Shown: positions 1 to 9,302, counted from the stretch's first letter. The stretch: DNA of 23,306 nucleotides from Chara braunii (GCA_003427395.1 BFEA01000140.1:2420474-2443779); one strand, 5' to 3'. Translations and numbers: made by a program. Notes: generated by a model not told the origin, from the sequence alone.

Positions 1-746
1 TTTTTTTTAATGCAGGCCAATAGTGGCCGACGTGCGCAGGCCGAGCGCGCGCGCCGATTTTGAGCGCGCGGCCGCGGCCTAGGGTGCCACGTAGGCCTAG
101 GGGGCGATAAACTCCTAAGGGCATCCACACATAATGGCAGGGAGACACATGTCATCAAGCTCAATGAGGGTAGGGAACTGGGGGCGAACAGAACCAATGA
201 CCCTAACAAATAGACCATCAGGGCGGGCAAAGTTCGACTAAAGGGGTGACCGCTATGGAGGGTCAACCATGCGAGGGAATAAGGGAGCCTGGTATACTGG
301 GCGCATCTAGATGAAGCATGCAAGGCTGCCTAACTAGGGCGTGAGGGCCGGCAGAGGGTAGAAAAAATGATGGATAAGAGAATCATGAAAATGACTCTTA
401 ATGTGGGGGAAGTCGGAGTTGGATCCGTAAGTTGGGAAGCCAGGGCAATGCTACGGTCCCGATGCCTATGCGTATACCAAGGGAGAGCCCAACTCAGAGG
501 AACCCGGCGAAGGGAGACCATCATGCGACACAACCAGGGTACTGTACAGGGTAAGGTGGTAAGAGAGTGACGACGTCTGAAGTAGGCAGAGCTGATCGTG
601 ACAAAGTCCATGAAGTTGCCGATGACGTCCATGATGAGAATTCTCGAATGTCGTCGAGGAAGAGCTGTAACGTCGATGAGATGAAGTGGCAAAACTGGAG
701 TGGATGGAGTACTGGGAAGTCAAAGACGTGGGAAGATAAGTCAGAG
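1..746. other. GC-rich left flank, no gene recognised
   Basis: This is the downstream (3') side of the minus-strand chromovirus, where its 3' LTR would be expected. I could not match any part of it to the sequence beside the primer-binding site at 9292-9302, and I see no clear polypurine tract, so the 3' LTR is either lost or beyond the left edge. The first 110 bases are very CpG-rich, with runs of GCGCGC, a GGCCA/TGGCC inverted repeat near 16-30 and a twice-repeated GGCCTAGGG. Short frames occur on both strands between about 330 and 844, but none resembles a known protein. Confidence 0.5.
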
Positions 747-1088
747 TCAATCGTCATATCGAGCAAGACGACGAGGAGTGCGCTCTGGACGCTCAGAAGC
801 ATCCGGCTGCTGCTGAAGGTCTGCCTCAGATGAAGCAGACTCACCTTCAGCGGTCTCCTCAGCCGAGGGAGAACGAGGAGGGTCAGTGGGCTGAGGAGGA
901 GCAGTCAACCCAGCACGACGAGCACGGTCATAGGCACGCACCAACATGCGAGCGTGCTGCAAGTGCTCGAGGGGCTCCCAGGTAGCCTCCTCATCAGGGT
1001 AACCCTTCCAACGTACAAGATACTCGATNTNGNGNGGGTTGTCGTCGGTGACTCGGCGACCAATGATGTCTGAAACGAGGAACTCCTC
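747..1088 (-). pseudogene. C-terminal chromodomain and Pro/Glu-rich tail of integrase
   Basis: Chromodomains at the integrase C terminus direct chromoviruses toward chromatin carrying particular histone methyl marks. The domain runs from EEFLVSDIIGRRV (from 1088) through IEYLVRWKGYPDEEATWEPL to about 936. Tyr, Trp and Trp lie at the usual aromatic-cage positions (E-Y-L-V-R-W-K-G-Y and T-W-E-P). After it comes a tail rich in Pro, Glu and Ser that ends at a stop at 747-749. The frame is the same as that of the integrase C terminus, so this is the end of the same polyprotein. Just upstream and inside the domain, 16 single N bases fall between 1029 and 1184 and leave several residues unknown. Confidence 0.93.
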
Positions 1089-2380
1089 GTGGNCGTCCAC
1101 NATNATGGGTGGAGGGCGCTCGTATGGTCGTCCNNCGAAACGCTCNNACGGTCTNCGGTANGGACGCANTAACGAGACGTNGTNGACATCGTGCACACGA
1201 GCCTGGCGTAGGTAGTCGGGCAGCTTCACACGGAAGCTGACCGGGCTAGATGCCGTATCAGAACCGACGGCCTGGAGAATGCGGCATGGGCCAAAGAAAC
1301 GATGCCGAAACTTGCGAAGCGTGTCTGCTTCGAGCTGTAAGTGGCGGGCGTCGACAAGCACATCATCACCGACTTTGAATGAATGATCCATCCTCGATCG
1401 GTTCGCACGTGCGGCCATGCGAGTCTGGGAAGCGGCTATGTGCTCATGTGTGGTCTTCATGATCGACGCCATATGTGCAACCCAATCATCCAACGCGGGA
1501 CAGCTCGCGCCGGGATACATCTGGGACGGTCAAAGAAAATCTGCAGGAACACGAGGGTGATAGCCGAGGTCCCAATAGTAAGGCGACATCCCCGTGGCTG
1601 ACGAGACGGCGTGGTTGTAGGCTATCTCCGCGTGAGCAAGATGGAGATTCCACTGCTGGTCGTCACGAATAATCTTTCAGAGGATATCTCCGAGAGTCCT
1701 GTTGGTGATCTTTGTTTGACCATCAGTCTAGCGATGGTTAGACGAGGAGAAGCGGAGCTGGTTGCCGTACACCTCGTGGAGCCGTCGCCAAAATCGGCTG
1801 GTAAAGCGCGGGTCACGGTCAGATATGATGCTCGGAGGTAAGCCGTGGTCACCCACGACTCGGTCAAAACACGATGTCGGCGGCCTCACGTGTACTGATG
1901 GCATAGCTGCATGGAACAAAGCATGCACACTTCGTGAAGCGGTCGACGACGACTAAGATACCATCATGACCGCGGGGGGTCGGAGGACGAAGAGGACCGA
2001 TAAAGTCTATCGAGATGGACTGCCAATGACCCTCGGGGATAGGATGAGGCTGGAACAAACCATAAGGCAGGTGGTTCACACTGTTCACCTCCTGACAGGT
2101 GGGACACTCTGCGACATAATCCTTCACAAAGTCCTTGCGCTTCGGCCAGACGTACAGGCGGCTCACACGAGCCAATGTCTTGTGGAAGCCCGTATGACCG
2201 GCGGTTGCCTGGTCATGGAACTCTGCTACTGCCCGGACACGTAGCTGTCGAATAGAGGGAACGCAAATACAGGGCTCTCTGGTGCCCTGTGAACCGTTCC
2301 AGTACACAAGACCGTTGTCCCTGAGAGAGTAGTTCAGGATGGTCTTGCCAGTCCGAAGGGTCGCATGGATGTCGCGATAG
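1089..2380 (-). pseudogene. pol: Integrase core with zinc-binding domain, inactive
   Basis: Integrase inserts the cDNA into the host genome. The N-terminal zinc-binding domain shows EFHDQATAGHTGFHKT and, 29 residues on, CPTCQ (HHCC). The first catalytic Asp is in SISIDFIGPL (2005-2007), the second in ISDRDPRF (1818-1820). Thirty-five residues later, where D-D-35-E needs Glu in TDGQTE, the codon at 1710-1712 is AAG, Lys. One extra T in the TTTT run near 1866 shifts the frame just before DRVVGDHGLPPS. Stops follow at 1728-1730 (TAG, at the Gln of HPQTDGQ), 1677-1679 (TGA) and 1530-1532 (TGA, at a Trp position). The C-terminal part has DHSFKVGDDVLVDARHLQ and a GPF/Y-like segment, FRHRFFGPCRILQAVG. 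The stops and the missing Glu make it inactive. Confidence 0.92.
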
Positions 2381-2409
2381 TCGGGGCAGTGGCGGTACTA
2401 AGTGCAACG

Positions 2410-3072
2410 TCGATCACCGAGTGGTGGACGGTGGTGACCGAGACCCGAGTAGTCTCACCCTTGATGTGCTCACCGGATAGGTCGCGCCACCAGCGAGCCT
2501 GTCGAGGAGTGAGCTTCGACTTTGTTAGAAAAGTTTGGACCACAGAGTTGTCTGTGCGCGTCCTGAATGGTGTCCCGTGCAGGTAGTGACGTCAGTGCCG
2601 AGCGGCATAAACTACTGCGAGAACCTCACGTTCATCAGCAGTGTAGTTTATCTCGGCGGCGAGGAGCTGACAGAAGTAGAAGGCTATCGGACAATCACCT
2701 GAGCGAGACTCGACAGTGCCGTCCTCGACGGTGGTAGGAGAATAGTCAATGGAAGATTCGTGAGTAGCTGGACGAGTAAGCGTCATCTGGGAAGCAGTGG
2801 TAGTGGTAGGAGGTGGGAAGCGCTAGATGCGAGATGAGAGGAATTACGAGAGGAGGGGAAAATTTGAGAAAACACTGCTCCTACAACAAAGTCTGACGCA
2901 TCGGTGGTAAGGATAAAAGAGCGATCAAAATCGGGTAGGTGAAGAACCGGTGCACATGTCACACCACCTTCTTGAGGGCGCGGAAGGCGTCCTCGTGGAG
3001 GGGTGTCCAAGCCCATGGTGGGTTCTTCCGGAGGAGGGTGGAGGTAATGACGTAGGAATATCTAGCGTATCC
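2410..3072 (-). pseudogene. pol: RNase H domain and connection, badly broken
   Basis: This domain would degrade the RNA strand during reverse transcription. Recognisable pieces are LRKNPPWAWTPLHEDAF before a frame change near 2960 caused by an extra TG in a GTGGTGTG run, then APVLHLPDFDRSFILTTDAS with the first catalytic Asp near 2900-2902, PIAFYF...EINYTADEREVLAVVYAARH with the conserved Glu, and, after a TGA at 2592-2594 where the family has Trp, LHGTPF and LTPRQARWWRDLS. Between FSQIFPSS and PIAFYF lie about 150 bases without RNase H similarity. They are open in the downstream frame, so this may be a lineage-specific insertion and not junk. The conserved stretch after RWWRDLS is shortened as well, running straight into GEHIKGET. 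Confidence 0.85.
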
Positions 3073-3075
3073 CTA

Positions 3076-3905
3076 GATGAAGTTACTATAGTAGCTGGTG
3101 AGGCCTAGGAAGTTGCGAAGCTGCTTGGCTGATGTGGGGACGGTCCACTCCGCAATGACAGTGATCTTTGCATCGTCCATGTGGAGACCCTCGTCAGACA
3201 CGTAGTGTCCTAAGATATCCACTTTGTGCTGAGCAAAGCGGCACTTGCTTAGCTTGACATAGAAGCCATGTCTGCTCAAACGGTCAAGGACGTCGCGGAG
3301 GTGTCTGAGATGCTCCTCAAGGGTACGACTGTAGGTCAGGATATCGTCGAGGTAGATGAGAATGTACTGCTCCAGGATGTCCCTGAAGATGTCGTTCATC
3401 GCCCTCTGGAAGGTAGCGGATGCATTGGTGAGGCCGAATGGCATCACCGTAAACTCATAGTGGCCGAAGCGCAATCGGAACGCTGTCTTCGGCTGGTCCG
3501 CTGCAGCAACGCGGATCTGATAGTAACCGCTACGAAGATCAATTTTCGTAAAGAAGCGGCTGCCTGGTAGGCGGCCGAACAACTCGTTGGAACTGGCATG
3601 GGGTAGTTGTTCTTAACCGTGTAGCGGTTGAGATCGCGATAGCCGATGCAGAGACGAAGAGGTTCATCCGCTTTGCGAGCAAAGAGGACGGGTGCAGCCC
3701 ACGGGGATTTGCTGGGTTTAATGAAACCCAATCTCAGGAGCTCCTCAAGCTGACGCTTGAGTTCAGTGGCCTCGGGGATCGAGAGTCTATAGGGTGCCTG
3801 GTGGTGAACACGATAGTCAAGCACAAGTTGGATGGAGTGTTCGACGTCGCGCATCGGTGGGATGCCGGTGTACGAGAACGATGATGGAAAAATGTTGTGG
3901 TACTC
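3076..3905 (-). pseudogene. pol: Reverse transcriptase domain, broken
   Basis: This domain would copy element RNA into cDNA. Visible motifs in order are the entry region [49 protein letters not shown], the catalytic Asp in [13 protein letters not shown] (3523-3546), MPFGLTNASATFQRAMNDI, and YLDD at 3343-3354, followed by LGHYV and NFLGLTSYYSNFI. All three catalytic Asp residues are present. Lesions are a TGA at 3906-3908 that cuts it from the protease, a one-base frame change near 3596 between NNYPMP and the [14 protein letters not shown] segment, and a TAG at 3073-3075 straight after SNFI. The common C-x-D-Y-R motif reads CIGYR, so a conserved but non-catalytic Asp is lost. Apart from the frame change this is the best preserved part of the element. 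Confidence 0.95.
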
Positions 3906-3908
3906 TCA

Positions 3909-4877
3909 AATGAGGTGATGAAGTGCGGGCTCTAGGTCGACCGTATAGCGTGCGAATTCCTCAGCGTCAGCGTCAGCGCGCGACGGCGGGGTGGACTCCA
4001 CAGACGGCGGAGGGAGGGAAGTAGAGATGGGAGCCATGGAGATAGAAGGAGGATCTGGCTCCAGAGAGATGAGCTCGGCGTCGGGACAGGGTGGGTCATA
4101 GTGCAAGAGATCCGTAACGTTCACCATAAAGAAGGTGACGTCGTCCTGTCGGATGAAGTGAGCGAACTGCCGAGGTGAGGTGACGGTGATAGTAGGACAT
4201 CGTGTGGGCACGGAAGGCTCCGGGGAAGGAGGGTCAGGGCGTGGTGTTGCGGTGGTACCTATGAAAGGTACGCGATACGTCTGTCCACACTTCGTTTTAA
4301 AAACAAGAGTGTTGGTCGCCCGATCGACCTCGGTGCTACGGAACCGACAAGACCATGGAGTACCGAGAATGAAATCGTACCCCGTATCCATCACATCAAA
4401 ATGTGCAGAGGAGCGGTGGCGACGAGACGCCGGGAGACGATCAGTCGGCTCGAGAGTGAGGAAGAAAAGAAGGTCGGCGACCGTCTAATCGAAGAAGCAC
4501 TGAGTCTTGTCATCTCCTAGGGTGACGGAGATGGGAGTCGGAGACCCTGTCGTGGGTAAGCGGGCTTCTTTCACCACACGTGGGTGAATGCAGTCGCCCT
4601 GAGAACCGGAATCCCACAACGCTGAGTACACCCTCGTGGAGGTCCCCAATCGTACTAGAATGATCGGGAGGGTGCGATCAGGGTCAGAGAGGATGGCGAG
4701 AAGGCGACGCAGTGCAACGATATAGAGGGTGAGTCGCTCCTTACGAGCCTGGAGCATGCTCAAGTCCACAAGGGAGGACACAACGTCCTCGCGAGTCGCA
4801 AGTTGCTCGTTGCAACGGGCAAAGCGAATGGCTCGACGCGTCGGTAGTCGTGGAGGGGTAGGAGGGGAGACGGTGGT
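3909..4877 (-). pseudogene. pol: Aspartic protease region of gag-pol, broken
   Basis: This segment lies between gag and reverse transcriptase and would encode the retropepsin-type protease that cleaves the polyprotein. The active-site triad reads DSG within SALWDSGSQGDCIHPRVV (DSG at 4605-4613); the usual form is D-T/S-G-A, so the Gln after Ser is a departure. The second conserved segment is MDTGYDFILGTPW near 4355-4394, matching the ILG-x-x-W type motif at the C-terminal end of gypsy proteases. A TAG at 4485-4487 splits the two halves, although the frame is the same on both sides. About 120 Pro/Ser-rich residues then link to reverse transcriptase. The upstream edge is set by a TAG at 4878-4880 in this frame. 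The domain call rests on position and on these two motifs. Confidence 0.75.
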
Positions 4878-5071
4878 CTACGAAGGCGCAGACGGTAGAG
4901 CGATAGAGGGCTGAGTACAGTCCATCGGGTCCTGCGATACCTCAACTCCTGTAGCGAGAGGGTCAAACCGCGACGGAGATGTCGGGAAGCCGACTACAGA
5001 GGAGGGCGCAGGTGTACACTGCACCGTGGCTAGGAGGCGCCGTGGGGATGCGAGGCGTCGGGGGGGGACTA

Positions 5072-7041
5072 AGCACGACGCTGGCGAGAGAGCTCAGCGT
5101 AGTGGCGGTCGAGGGCGGTGGTGTAAGGGCACCACGAGGAGGTATGACCGTCCTGGCGGCAACGCAAACACCCACGCCGGCCCAAAATGGTCGCGCGCTC
5201 CTCAGCGCAAAGGACACCACGAGGAGGGACAAAGCCCTGAGAGAGGTCCTGTTGAGGAACCTCGGGGGGCGACGCGCCAGCGTGACCAAAGCGGCTGCGT
5301 GCCCGGGAGAGGGTGGAGAGAGCGAGCTGGAGGCGCTCGGCCATAGGGAGAGTAGAGTCCTCCAGGTGGTAGTGGACGGCCTCGAGGTCGTCGCTATGGT
5401 CACCCTCAGGCGACAGCGGGGCAACAGCGTCCTGCTAACCATACTCGAGCGCGCTGAAGCAGCGCGAGAAGTAGTGGCCCTGCTGCGCAGAACGGCGGGG
5501 GCGACTGCGGAAAGGAGAACGGCGCTCGGAAGTGTCGTGAGGGGAGGAGGGGGCGTAACCAGTACGCTGAGGCTGGGAGGAGGAAGTGGATTGAAGATAG
5601 ACCCGCATCCGCTGATAGGACCTAGCGGCCTCGTAAGCCTGCGGGCCGATGTGAACTCGTACCGCCATAACTTGGAGCGGTACTCAAGGGGAAGGCTGGC
5701 CAAGAAACGATCGATGAGGGCAGCCTCGGGTAGGAACGCCACATCACAAATGAGGCGGGCGTCCTAAAAGACTTGGATGTGGCGGTCCAGGCCGGCAGCG
5801 CCACCAGAGCCGGACCAACGTGTACTGACGACACGCTCGAAGGTGTCAGTCACGTTATCTCGCGCTCCAAACCGATCGTCGAGGAACGCCTGAAAATCCA
5901 TGAAGGTCGGGACCCGACCCTCACGAAGGGAGTGGGTGTAGAAATCCTCCCAGGCGTCGAAAGGACTGCCACGCAGGCGCGTGGAGAGGTGAGACACCCA
6001 CGTGTCGGGTGGGGCGCCCATGAGTTGGAGCGTGCGGGTGGCAGACTGTAGTGACCAAGACACGCGCATCCATGTACCATCATACAAGGTAATGTCTGTC
6101 AAGCAGACGACTGGTGTGCCACCGGTCTAGCGGCGAGGAGACCGAGGAGCAGAGGCCTGCGCTACGGCTAAGTAGGTTGGTGCAGGTCCTGGAGAAAGGG
6201 GCGCAGCTGACTGTACGTCTGGGCCACATGGGGAAGCGGCAGGGGCAACAATGGCAGGCTGCGAGGGAGCTGCGGTAGAAGAGGTCGCAGCAACCGAGGG
6301 AATAGGAAGAAGGTAGGATAGAGGTGGAGGGGGTGCAGGGTGAGGGAAGCGAGTCGGCATGGAAGGAAGGGTAGAGGAAGAAGGGGGTGCGCCCGAAGGC
6401 GAGGCCACCTGTGAAGGTAGGGGTGGCTGAAGACGTAAGAGGGCGAGGTCGGCCCGGGTCTGGGCAAGCTCGTCCTCGAGACGTCGAACGTAGATTGAGC
6501 GATGAGTGGCAGGAGTAGACACACGAGCGGCGCGAGGCATCCCATAAGAGGGAGACCCAGGTGGCATGACTTTCATGGAAAGGGGAAGGAGAAGCGGGGC
6601 ACCCGGAAAAGCTGAGACCACGACAGCGGGTTGTGGTCCCGTGGCCGTAGTGACTGGAATCTGGGCGGGTGCGCCCGTACAGTGAGGGAGGGTCTGGCCC
6701 GTGGCGGCCGTCGCGCTAGGAGCGTGGACGGTCACCATGATGGTCGAGTCGGGGGCGGTGGAGGAGGAAGCTCCGCCGTGGCCACCATTTTTTAGGACGG
6801 GGGGCCCGGACTGGGAGCCAGGGGAAGAGAGAGAGTGGGGAGAGAAAGGACGGCCGGCGTCCTGGAGTTGCCGCAGTCCAGCGGCAAGAGTCGCCACCTG
6901 CGCTTGTAAGGGCGCAAGGAGGGAGGTGATGAGGGTGTGCAGATCCCCCTGGGGCTGATGGCCCTGGTCCGCCGGTACGTGTATGGAGCCCAGTGTGGAG
7001 GTCGTCGCCACGTCCGCTGCTTGTGACACGCCGTTGACCAT
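5072..7041 (-). pseudogene. gag: gag (capsid/nucleocapsid) of the chromovirus, broken
   Basis: Gag forms the virus-like particle and packages the element RNA. I place the start at the ATG at 7039-7041 (MVNGVSQAADV), because the open frame further upstream has no ATG and runs through low-complexity sequence. The first 300 residues are rich in Pro, Ser and Ala and contain the segment RRLEDELAQTRADLALLRL, which looks like a short coiled coil. The capsid-like part follows after a TAG at 6127-6129, with LMGAPPDTWVSHL and DAWEDFY motifs, typical of retrotransposon gag domains. A second TAG is at 5764-5766 and a frame change lies near 5680. After a third TAG at 5435-5437 comes the zinc knuckle at 5129-5170, C-x2-C-x4-H-x4-C in GCLRCRQDGHTSSWCP. 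The frame is lost beside a run of eight G at 5060-5067. Pol follows with no spacer, as in a single gag-pol polyprotein. Confidence 0.85.
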
Positions 7042-7484
7042 GGGGAGGTGACGGGTCGGACTGGAGGGGTTCAGAGGAGGTCCGCGTGAGCGGAGGGTGT
7101 AGGGGGGGGTCCGCGGTAGAAAGCGATAGGCGGCGCTAGTGAGTCGAGCGCGGGCGCCCGCAAAAGGGGAAGGGTGGTTCGGGTCCAGGGTGCCCGAATG
7201 GAAAGGGGGAGTAGGAGGGGTTAGGAAAACCCTACCCCCCCCCAAAAAAAAAACCTAAGAAAACCCTAACTGGGGTTTGAGTGGTTAGGGTAGAGTATTG
7301 GTGACCTAATAAAGAAAATCAAATAGCAAGCATGGGGGGGGAGGCGGGAGAAAAAATAAATAAACATTGAAATTTCGAGAGAAAAAAATAAATAAATAAG
7401 TAAATAAATAAATAATAAAAATAATTAAAAAGATAAGGAAACAAAATGTGAAAAGAGAAATAATATTTATTTTTTTGGAATTTT
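7042..7484 (-). other. Untranslated leader next to gag, A-rich on the plus strand
   Basis: This stretch lies between the gag start and the hairpin repeats. On the minus strand it is C/T-rich with runs of C and T just before gag. It contains a TAAA-type microsatellite at about 7382-7430 on the plus strand. A few AACCCTAA-like motifs near 7200-7300 are isolated and do not form a telomere-like array. No coding frame is credible. Confidence 0.5.
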
Positions 7485-7877
7485 TGACAGCATTTCCCTA
7501 CCCCCCACGGGGTCAAGAATGTGCCAAGGGAAAGGAGAGACCAAGATAAGCACACTAAGTTTCAAAATCCCGCAAATTAAAAATTTCAGAAAATAAAAAA
7601 AAAAATAGAAAAATAAATAAATAAATTGATGAGGAGGTGAAGGGAAATTAAGTGTTCATTTTTTTTTTTAATTCGGCAACATTTCATTACCCTCATGGGG
7701 TGGAAGTGTGTCGGCAAGAAGAAAGGCTAAGGAAAAATAAAAAGATTTTTCCAGCACTTCGCTACCCCCAAGGGGTCAAAATGTGTTGAAAAGATTAAGT
7801 AAAAGAAAAAGACAAAAAAAAACAGAAAATTTCGGCAGCACTTCGTTAACCCCAGGGGGTCGAAATGGGTGCCGAAA
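7485..7877. repeat. Four copies of a nested hairpin repeat
   Basis: Four related units of about 42-48 bases lie at 7486-7525, 7672-7717, 7746-7790 and 7829-7876, separated by A-rich sequence. Each reads roughly GGCAGCACTTCGCTACCCC, a short loop, GGGGTCAAAATGTG. The last copy is the best: outer stem TTTCGGCA with TGCCGAAA, middle CTTCG with CGAAA, and inner ACCCC with GGGGT, giving one long hairpin. The inner ACCCC/GGGGT-type pairing is kept in the other copies while the outer stem has decayed. The shared outer core resembles the 122-base tandem repeat at 13002-13614. They may be part of an LTR or leader of the minus-strand element. Confidence 0.75.
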
Positions 7878-8520
7878 GCAAGAATGACTAACTCCTAATC
7901 AGATTTAAGGGTGCCACAAATAAATTCGAATTTTCAGAATAAATAAAAAAAATAAAATAAATTAGAAAATGAGAAAATAAGGTGGGGAATAAGATAATTC
8001 AAATTTCTGGAAAAAAAAAAAGGAGGAAATGTAAATCAAAGAAAGAGGAAAAGAAGAAAAACAGAAAATTTTCGAAGCTGGGGGGGAAGGGGGATGAAAA
8101 AGTGAAGGAGAAAAGAGAGAAATAGGTGGGAGAGAGAAAAAGAGTGAAGGGGGAGATGGGGAATTGATGGGGTTGTAGTTGGGGGAAAGGAGGGTGAGAG
8201 AATGGGGGAGAAAGGGATGAGAAAGGTGGAGAGGAGTCAAGAAGCAAAGAGAAAAAAGGAGAAAGAAAAGAAAATAAATGAATAAAATAGGGTGAAATAG
8301 TGGGTGGTGGAGAGGCAGTGGAGGTGGGGGGAAAAGAAGGGGTTGAAGAGTGAAATAAGGAGAGAAGGAGAAAGTTGAGAAAGGTGGGGAGAGGTGTATG
8401 AGTGGTGAGGGTGATTAGAGAGAAATGAGTGAGGTAGAAGAGGGGGAAGTAAAGGGGGTGAGTAAGAGGAGAGAGAAAAGGTAGAGAAAGTGGATTAGTA
8501 AGGAGAAGGACGAGGGAGGT
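7878..8520. repeat. Long purine-biased low-complexity tract
   Basis: From about 7990 to 8520 the plus strand is almost entirely A and G, with runs such as GGGGGGAAGGGGG and GAAAGAGGAAAAGAAG; the first 110 bases are A-rich and mixed. The minus strand appears as an open frame of over 250 codons made of Ser, Pro, Phe and Leu, but that follows from the pyrimidine bias and is not evidence of a gene. Such tracts can form triplex (H-DNA) structures and are prone to polymerase slippage. Confidence 0.85.
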
Positions 8521-8944
8521 GATACCTGGCCCTTGGTGTCTCCAAAGGCACAAGGTATACCAAGACCAAGGGGTTCTTGGCCTTCGCTGCAGCAAGCTAG
8601 CTGGAGGAGAGAGGGGGTTGAGATCTTGATCAGCCCCAGCATCCGCACTGCAGATCCAGGGTGTGTTGTGTGAGCAGACCCTCTCCACTGTAGAGCAGCC
8701 CCTGATCAGGGGGTCTTCACGGTCCACAGCAGGCTCGCACGTGGCACTGCAGATACCCACGGCCACAGGCAGCAGCAGCCACAGTGTCTCCCCACCGCCA
8801 AGGGGGGGGGGCAAATAGTTGTCTACCCGCTGCTGTCAACGGGAGCACGGGGCGGGGGGGGGACAGGGGGGGTAAATAGCTGGCACGACACGTCTTCAAC
8901 ACCGGCGTGCCGCTTTACTAGGCCATACATACATTGTGGCCAGT
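8521..8944. other. Non-coding stretch with palindromes
   Basis: No gene is recognised. There is an inverted repeat CCCTTGGT (8530-8537) with ACCAAGGG (8565-8572) and a perfect 14-base palindrome CCCCTGATCAGGGG at 8699-8712. G runs of eight to nine bases occur near 8805-8870. Confidence 0.6.
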
Positions 8945-9012
8945 GTGTCATAGAGGTGGCTACGCACTCGCATAGCCAACAGCTTCCCAGGTTCAAACCC
9001 TTGCAGCAGCGT
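8945..9012 (+). mobile_element. tRNA-derived SINE-like head
   Basis: The sequence has a box-A-like element (TGGCTACGCACTCG, 8957-8970) and an exact match to the pol III box B consensus, GGTTCAAACCC at 8990-9000. The spacing is right for a tRNA-type internal promoter. Its T-arm region CCCAGGTTCAAACCCT and the following GCAGCA match the minus-strand sequence at 19184-19209 at nearly every base, and 16328-16384 has the same layout. Recurrence in both orientations suggests a SINE family and not a tRNA gene; no cloverleaf can be folded. The 3' end of the element was not determined. Confidence 0.5.
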
Positions 9013-9291
9013 GCATCCCAAATCTTGATAAGTAAATCCGAGGGCGGGGCGGGGCAACGAGGCAGCGTGGGTGCGTGTGCAGTGGCCTTGGCCTTGGCGC
9101 TTGCGCGCACGCATCGTCACTGCACCCCCTTTTTCCACCACGTGTCGCTCCCTCGCTGCTGCACGGTGCGTCGCGTTTTTCCGCTGTTTTCCATTGCAAA
9201 CAGCAAAAAAACAGCCAAAAAAAAACAGTGTCGGGTTTTGACAGTTTTCCCTGCTATGCGGTGTGGTGGGTGGGAGCGGGGAACGTTCCCA
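9013..9291. other. Non-coding stretch, possible SINE body or retroelement leader
   Basis: This GC-rich stretch lies between the SINE-like head and the primer-binding site. It contains A-runs near 9205-9230 around repeated ACAGC and a GC-rich GCGCGC part near 9100. No protein or RNA was recognised. Confidence 0.4.
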
Positions 9292-9302
9292 CTCTGATAC
9301 CA
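9292..9302 (-). other. Primer-binding site matching initiator tRNA-Met
   Basis: On the minus strand these 11 bases read TGGTATCAGAG, the complement of the 3' end of plant initiator tRNA-Met and the classic primer-binding site of many plant LTR retrotransposons. One C separates it from a CA dinucleotide (9304-9305), as expected at the end of a 5' LTR. The 5' LTR would therefore lie at 9304 and above, and the internal region to the left, in the same orientation as the chromovirus. I could not find a matching second LTR. Confidence 0.6.

Larger units (their letters stand above)
747..7041 (-). mobile_element. Degenerate Ty3/gypsy chromovirus (internal coding region)
   Basis: A complete but broken gag-pol region reads right to left in the order gag, CCHC zinc knuckle, aspartic protease, reverse transcriptase, RNase H, integrase, chromodomain. 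Integrase after RNase H is the Ty3/gypsy order, and a C-terminal chromodomain defines chromoviruses. The frame is broken by TAG at 6127, 5764, 5435, 4878, 4485, 3073 and 1728, by TGA at 3906, 2592, 1677 and 1530, and by frame changes near 5680, 5065, 3596, 2960, 2380 and 1866. No LTR pair could be identified in the window. A primer-binding site on the same strand at 9292-9302 may belong to this element, which would give it a leader of over 2 kb. The insertion is old and non-autonomous. Confidence 0.95.

Noticed and set aside
1626-1628. Glu of HAEIAYN as the catalytic Glu of integrase
   Set aside because: It is 64 residues from the second Asp; the D-D-35-E position is the Lys codon at 1710-1712.
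4979-5767. Long plus-strand open frame opposite gag
   Set aside because: It is the antisense of the gag capsid and zinc-knuckle region, with Arg/Gly-rich content caused by the minus-strand codon use; the minus-strand motifs decide the strand.
1728-6129. An alternative genetic code with TAG read as Gln
   Set aside because: Seven TAG codons, some at Gln positions, made this tempting, but four TGA codons at Arg or Trp positions, several frame changes and a lost catalytic Glu show simple decay.
7200-7300. Telomere-like CCCTAA motifs
   Set aside because: Only isolated AACCCTA and TTAGGG-like pieces, with no tandem array.
7999-8814. Minus-strand open frame of about 270 codons
   Set aside because: It is Ser/Pro/Phe/Leu-rich because the strand is nearly pure pyrimidine, which removes stop codons; no protein-like motif.
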